Assembly: GCF_030580655.1 (NCBI RefSeq)
Contig: NZ_JAUQTB010000014.1
Span: forward strand, 1-64,000
From: Paenibacillus lacisoli
GTDB lineage: Bacteria; Bacillota; Bacilli; Paenibacillales; Paenibacillaceae
Direction: 5' to 3'
DNA length: 64,000 bases
The first letter of the stretch is position 1. Every line of letters starts with the position of its first letter. Both the position numbers and the translations under genes were made by a program. Under the pieces are notes generated by a model. It was not told the DNA's origin and ran no database searches. It saw only the letters and a program-made list of their open reading frames with translations. Below, in pieces: positions 63,034 to 64,000 of the stretch.

Positions 63034-64000
63034 TCATTCCAGTGTGCGATTGAACACAACGAGCTTCATTTCCAGCATTTCTTCCATCGCATATTTAACA
63101 CCTTCACGTCCCACACCGCTCTGTTTCACACCACCGTAAGGCATATGGTCTACACGGAATGTAGGAATATCATTGATCATAACCCCGCCAACGTGCAGAC
63201 GTTCCGAGGCATCCAGCGCTGCACGGAGATCTTGAGTAAAGATACCGGCCTGCAGGCCATAATCCGAGTGGTTGACATGCTCGATGGCTTCCTCCAGTGA
63301 ATGAACCGGATTAATCATGACGATCGGTGCGAACACCTCGTGACTGGAAACCTTTGCCTCCGGATTTACGTTCAGCAGCACGGTTGGCTGCAGCACCTGA
63401 CCTTCTGCCTGACCGCCCAGCATGAGCTCTGCCCCGCCTTCGCGTGCTTCACGAATCCAGTCCAGTGTCCGCTGCACATCCTTCGCCGATATTAGCGCCG
63501 ATACATCGGTCTCTTCCGAGAACGGGTCCCCTGTCTTCAAGGTCTTCGCCGCTTCCACAAATTTCGTGACGAACTCGTCATAACGCTCCTGGAGCACATA
63601 GATGCGCTGGAGCGAAATACATACCTGCCCCTGATACCCGAACGCCCCGCTCACACAGCGTGCGGCAATCTTGTCAATTTCGGTGTCCCGGTCAATGATG
63701 ACTGCGGAATTCGAACCAAGCTCCAGCATGACCTTCTTCAGGCCTGCCTTGGAGCGGATCTCCGTGCCCACTCTCGGGCTGCCGGTGAAAGTAATATAGT
63801 TCACCCTCGGATCAGTCACAAGCCGGTCTCCGACCGTTTTGCCATCACCGCTGATCACATTCAAAGCGCCCGCCGGCAGTCCGGCTTCATGCAGGAGGCC
63901 TGCGATGAAGTAGGAGGAGAGCGGCGTCTGTTCTGCAGGCTTCAGCACGACCGTATTGCCTGCGGCCAGTGCAGGACCGACCTTATGGGCGACCAGGTTC
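63034..64000 (-). CDS. Aldehyde dehydrogenase family protein, N-terminus missing
   Basis: The frame stays open to the right edge, so the gene continues beyond base 64000; about 322 C-terminal residues are present. NAD(P)-dependent ALDH superfamily: NLVAHKVGPALAAGNTVVLKPAEQTPLS, TFTGSPRVGTEIRSKAG, catalytic Glu in VMLELGSNSAVI, catalytic Cys in GAFGYQGQVCISLQRIYV, EVFAPIVMI and PYGGVKQSGVGREGVKYAMEEM. The wording resembles lactaldehyde or non-phosphorylating glyceraldehyde-3-phosphate dehydrogenases; the aldehyde substrate is not fixed by what is visible. Confidence 0.9.
   Translation of the reverse strand, partial: NLVAHKVGPALAAGNTVVLKPAEQTPLSSYFIAGLLHEAGLPAGALNVISGDGKTVGDRLVTDPRVNYITFTGSPRVGTEIRSKAGLKKVMLELGSNSAVIIDRDTEIDKIAARCVSGAFGYQGQVCISLQRIYVLQERYDEFVTKFVEAAKTLKTGDPFSEETDVSALISAKDVQRTLDWIREAREGGAELMLGGQAEGQVLQPTVLLNVNPEAKVSSHEVFAPIVMINPVHSLEEAIEHVNHSDYGLQAGIFTQDLRAALDASERLHVGGVMINDIPTFRVDHMPYGGVKQSGVGREGVKYAMEEMLEMKLVVFNRTLE

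Overview
The window looks like chromosome from Paenibacillus or a close relative. The first 75 bases are the 5' end of a 16S rRNA gene (minus strand) whose visible bases fit that group. The genes carry strong AGGAGG-type ribosome binding sites, and GTG and TTG starts are common. Two secreted enzymes end in copper-amine-oxidase-like 'stalk' domains, a habit of Paenibacillus. There is also a KinB/LytS-like kinase, Ecs, SdpRI, a bacilliredoxin and LipL. The content is mostly housekeeping. I see no phage, insertion sequence, CRISPR array or tRNA.

Layout. 1-460: start of an rRNA operon with two tandem promoters. 461-3904: purine block, with pbuG (PurR box plus guanine riboswitch) and guaA. 4099-8664: moxR-DUF58-transglutaminase operon. 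8773-15393: polysaccharide deacetylase, DedA, peroxiredoxin, LCP protein, hemL and a Fur-controlled iron lipoprotein. 15475-15645: what looks like an orphan, truncated T-box leader. 15663-21775: SGNH hydrolase, small protein, inositol monophosphatase family, UvsE, Ddl and an amidase-like protein. 22105-24822: aconitase with a crowded leader. 24902-28733: SdpIR pair, a 50-residue protein and thiC behind a TPP riboswitch. 28734-33974: IclR regulator, hydrolase, SodF-type superoxide dismutase with an extra N-terminal domain, LipL, FolE, YneF. 34076-37724: HD-GYP protein, a QueG-HEAT-Ogt fusion and an acetyltransferase. 38117-42108: small ORF, SodA, MutY, AcpS, NadE, bacilliredoxin. 42238-51881: orphan sensor kinase, BaiN-type flavoprotein, EcsAB, two MFS exporters around a MarR regulator. 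52170-55869: GNAT plus an ECF (YkoC/YkoE/YkoD-like) vitamin transporter. 56110-63022: hydrolase, small winged-helix-like protein, free Met-sulfoxide reductase, Q-rich protein, MerR-TipAS regulator, and an ATP-grasp / DUF6492 / ManC surface group. 63034-end: an aldehyde dehydrogenase cut by the window edge.

The most unusual material is in the control regions. A 17-bp palindrome sits downstream of both the aconitase and the iclR promoters, suggesting an IclR-aconitase link. A BirA-like operator overlaps the promoter of the YkoE/YkoD genes. The T-box fragment has a promoter and a terminator but no gene to control. Among proteins, the QueG-Ogt fusion and the asymmetric YkoD ATPase (first half lacking the usual Glu and His) stand out. 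All functional calls come from reading motifs and family knowledge; no database search was run.
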